Shown in pieces: positions 14,095 through 14,738 of a DNA stretch of 14,738 nt. The stretch comes from Aquificaceae bacterium (GTDB taxonomy: Bacteria; Aquificota; Aquificia; Aquificales; Aquificaceae), in NCBI GenBank assembly GCA_015490115.1, contig WFYM01000109.1:1-14738 (forward strand). Direction: 5' to 3'. Below the pieces are notes generated by a model that saw only the letters and a program-made list of their open reading frames with translations, searched no databases and was not told the origin of the DNA. Within the stretch, counting starts at the first letter, position 1. Every line of letters begins with the position of its first letter. The translations under genes and the position numbers were made by a program.

Positions 14095-14124
14095 TTCTAC
14101 ATACACATTTAGGAGGGAAAAGGG

Positions 14125-14738
14125 ATGAGGCGCGCACACCTTTGGGTCCTTCTGCCCTTAGCTCTTTCCGGTCTCTCTTTCGCCTCCGAACAGCCGAAGC
14201 TCGACACGGGGAACACAGCTTGGATGCTAACAGCTTCAGCCCTCGTTGTCTTCATGACCGTCCCCGGTCTGGCCCTCTTCTACGGAGGTCTCGACAAGAG
14301 CAAGAGCGTCCTGAACACTATCGCCATGTCCCTCATAGCCTTTTGTGTTGTAAGCATAACTTGGCTCGTGATCGGATACTCCATAGCTTACGGTGACGAC
14401 ATAAAAGGTTTTATAGGTAATCCATTCCAGTATCTCCTCGGGAGGAACGTCACGGGGATAACGGACAACGGATATCCGGCACCTCTCGACATAATGTTCC
14501 AGCTCACCTTCGCTGCTATAACGACAGCCCTCGTCAGCGGTTCTTACGTGGGTAGAATGAAGTTCTCCTCTTGGATACTCTTCTGTATCCTCTGGAGCAT
14601 AATCGTCTACCCGCCCATAGCCCACTGGGTATGGGGAGGGGGTTTTCTCAGCGAACATGGAGCTTTGGACTTCGCGGGAGGGACCGTTGTCCACATAAAC
14701 GCAGGGATAGCCGGACTCGTTGGAGCTTTAATACTCGG
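14125..14738 (+). CDS. amtB: Ammonium transporter AmtB (5' part, runs off the window)
   Basis: The first 204 codons of an Amt/MEP ammonium channel. Residues 1-21 look like a cleavable signal peptide (MRRAHLWVLLPLALSGLSFA), as in many bacterial AmtB proteins. Membrane segments follow at about 34-55 (ending PGLALFYGGL), 66-90, 122-141, 149-166 and 184-204. Segment 181-198 (LDFAGGTVVHINAGIAGL) carries the conserved Asp182 of the ammonium recruitment site and His190, the first of the pore twin histidines. AGGAGG at 14111-14116 precedes the ATG. It lies 57 bp after glnA beyond a hairpin. Linkage to glnB fits the known control of AmtB by PII, whose T-loop plugs the channel from the cytoplasm. The 3' end is outside the window. 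Confidence 0.96.
   Translation, partial: MRRAHLWVLLPLALSGLSFASEQPKLDTGNTAWMLTASALVVFMTVPGLALFYGGLDKSKSVLNTIAMSLIAFCVVSITWLVIGYSIAYGDDIKGFIGNPFQYLLGRNVTGITDNGYPAPLDIMFQLTFAAITTALVSGSYVGRMKFSSWILFCILWSIIVYPPIAHWVWGGGFLSEHGALDFAGGTVVHINAGIAGLVGALIL

Noticed and set aside
13752..14396. A 214-codon plus-strand frame spanning the glnA end and the amtB start
   Set aside because: It is out of frame with clear GlnA and AmtB, lacks a ribosome site, and is rich in arginine and serine in the manner of shadow frames.

Overview
The window looks like a chromosomal segment of a thermophilic chemolithoautotroph of the Aquificaceae (Aquifex/Hydrogenobacter/Thermocrinis relatives). This placement is inference. 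It rests on a PolyA-polymerase-type tRNA nucleotidyltransferase fused behind DHH and CBS domains, on the HslV, SdhA/FrdA, HldD and GlnB/GlnA sequences, on heavy AGG/ATA/AAG codon use with charged, thermophile-like proteins, and on extreme gene packing. G+C is about 60% in the housekeeping-gene stretches I counted by hand.

Region 1 (1-1272) is the trailing end of a CRISPR array. Six near-identical 35-nt repeats are followed by two diverged ones. An opposite-strand gene of unknown function (585-1133, about 40% G+C in the lines counted) then replaces the next spacer. A further full-length degenerate repeat (1198-1232) and a shortened repeat remnant (1235-1257) lie on its far side. The gene has its own near-consensus promoter and Shine-Dalgarno site, so it is a complete expression cassette inside the array. 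No cas genes are in the window. Repeat decay toward the right puts the leader off the left edge. This is the most unusual part of the window.

Region 2 (1273-12098) is a densely packed housekeeping block. The minus-strand pair gspC-like then ligA is divergent from sdhA/frdA. The stop codon of sdhA overlaps that of minus-strand hldD. hldD is divergent from hslV. hslV overlaps the end of a DUF554 membrane-protein gene that carries one frameshift. That gene closes a minus-strand operon: ybjQ-like (DUF74) protein, DHH-CBS tRNA nucleotidyltransferase, CgeB-like glycosyltransferase, DUF554. The two divergent gaps are only 15 and 18 bp, AT-rich and without Shine-Dalgarno sites, which suggests back-to-back -10 elements and leaderless mRNAs.

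Region 3 (12099-14738) is a nitrogen-assimilation operon: glnB, glnA, then amtB (cut by the window edge). It is preceded by a textbook sigma-54 promoter. Two identical 16-bp palindromes, 20 bp apart and about 95 and 115 bp upstream of the predicted start, form a likely activator array. The same palindromes abut the -35 of a sigma-70 promoter for the opposite operon. PII (GlnB) senses nitrogen and carbon status, GlnA makes glutamine, and AmtB imports ammonium under PII control, so the three products form one regulatory circuit.
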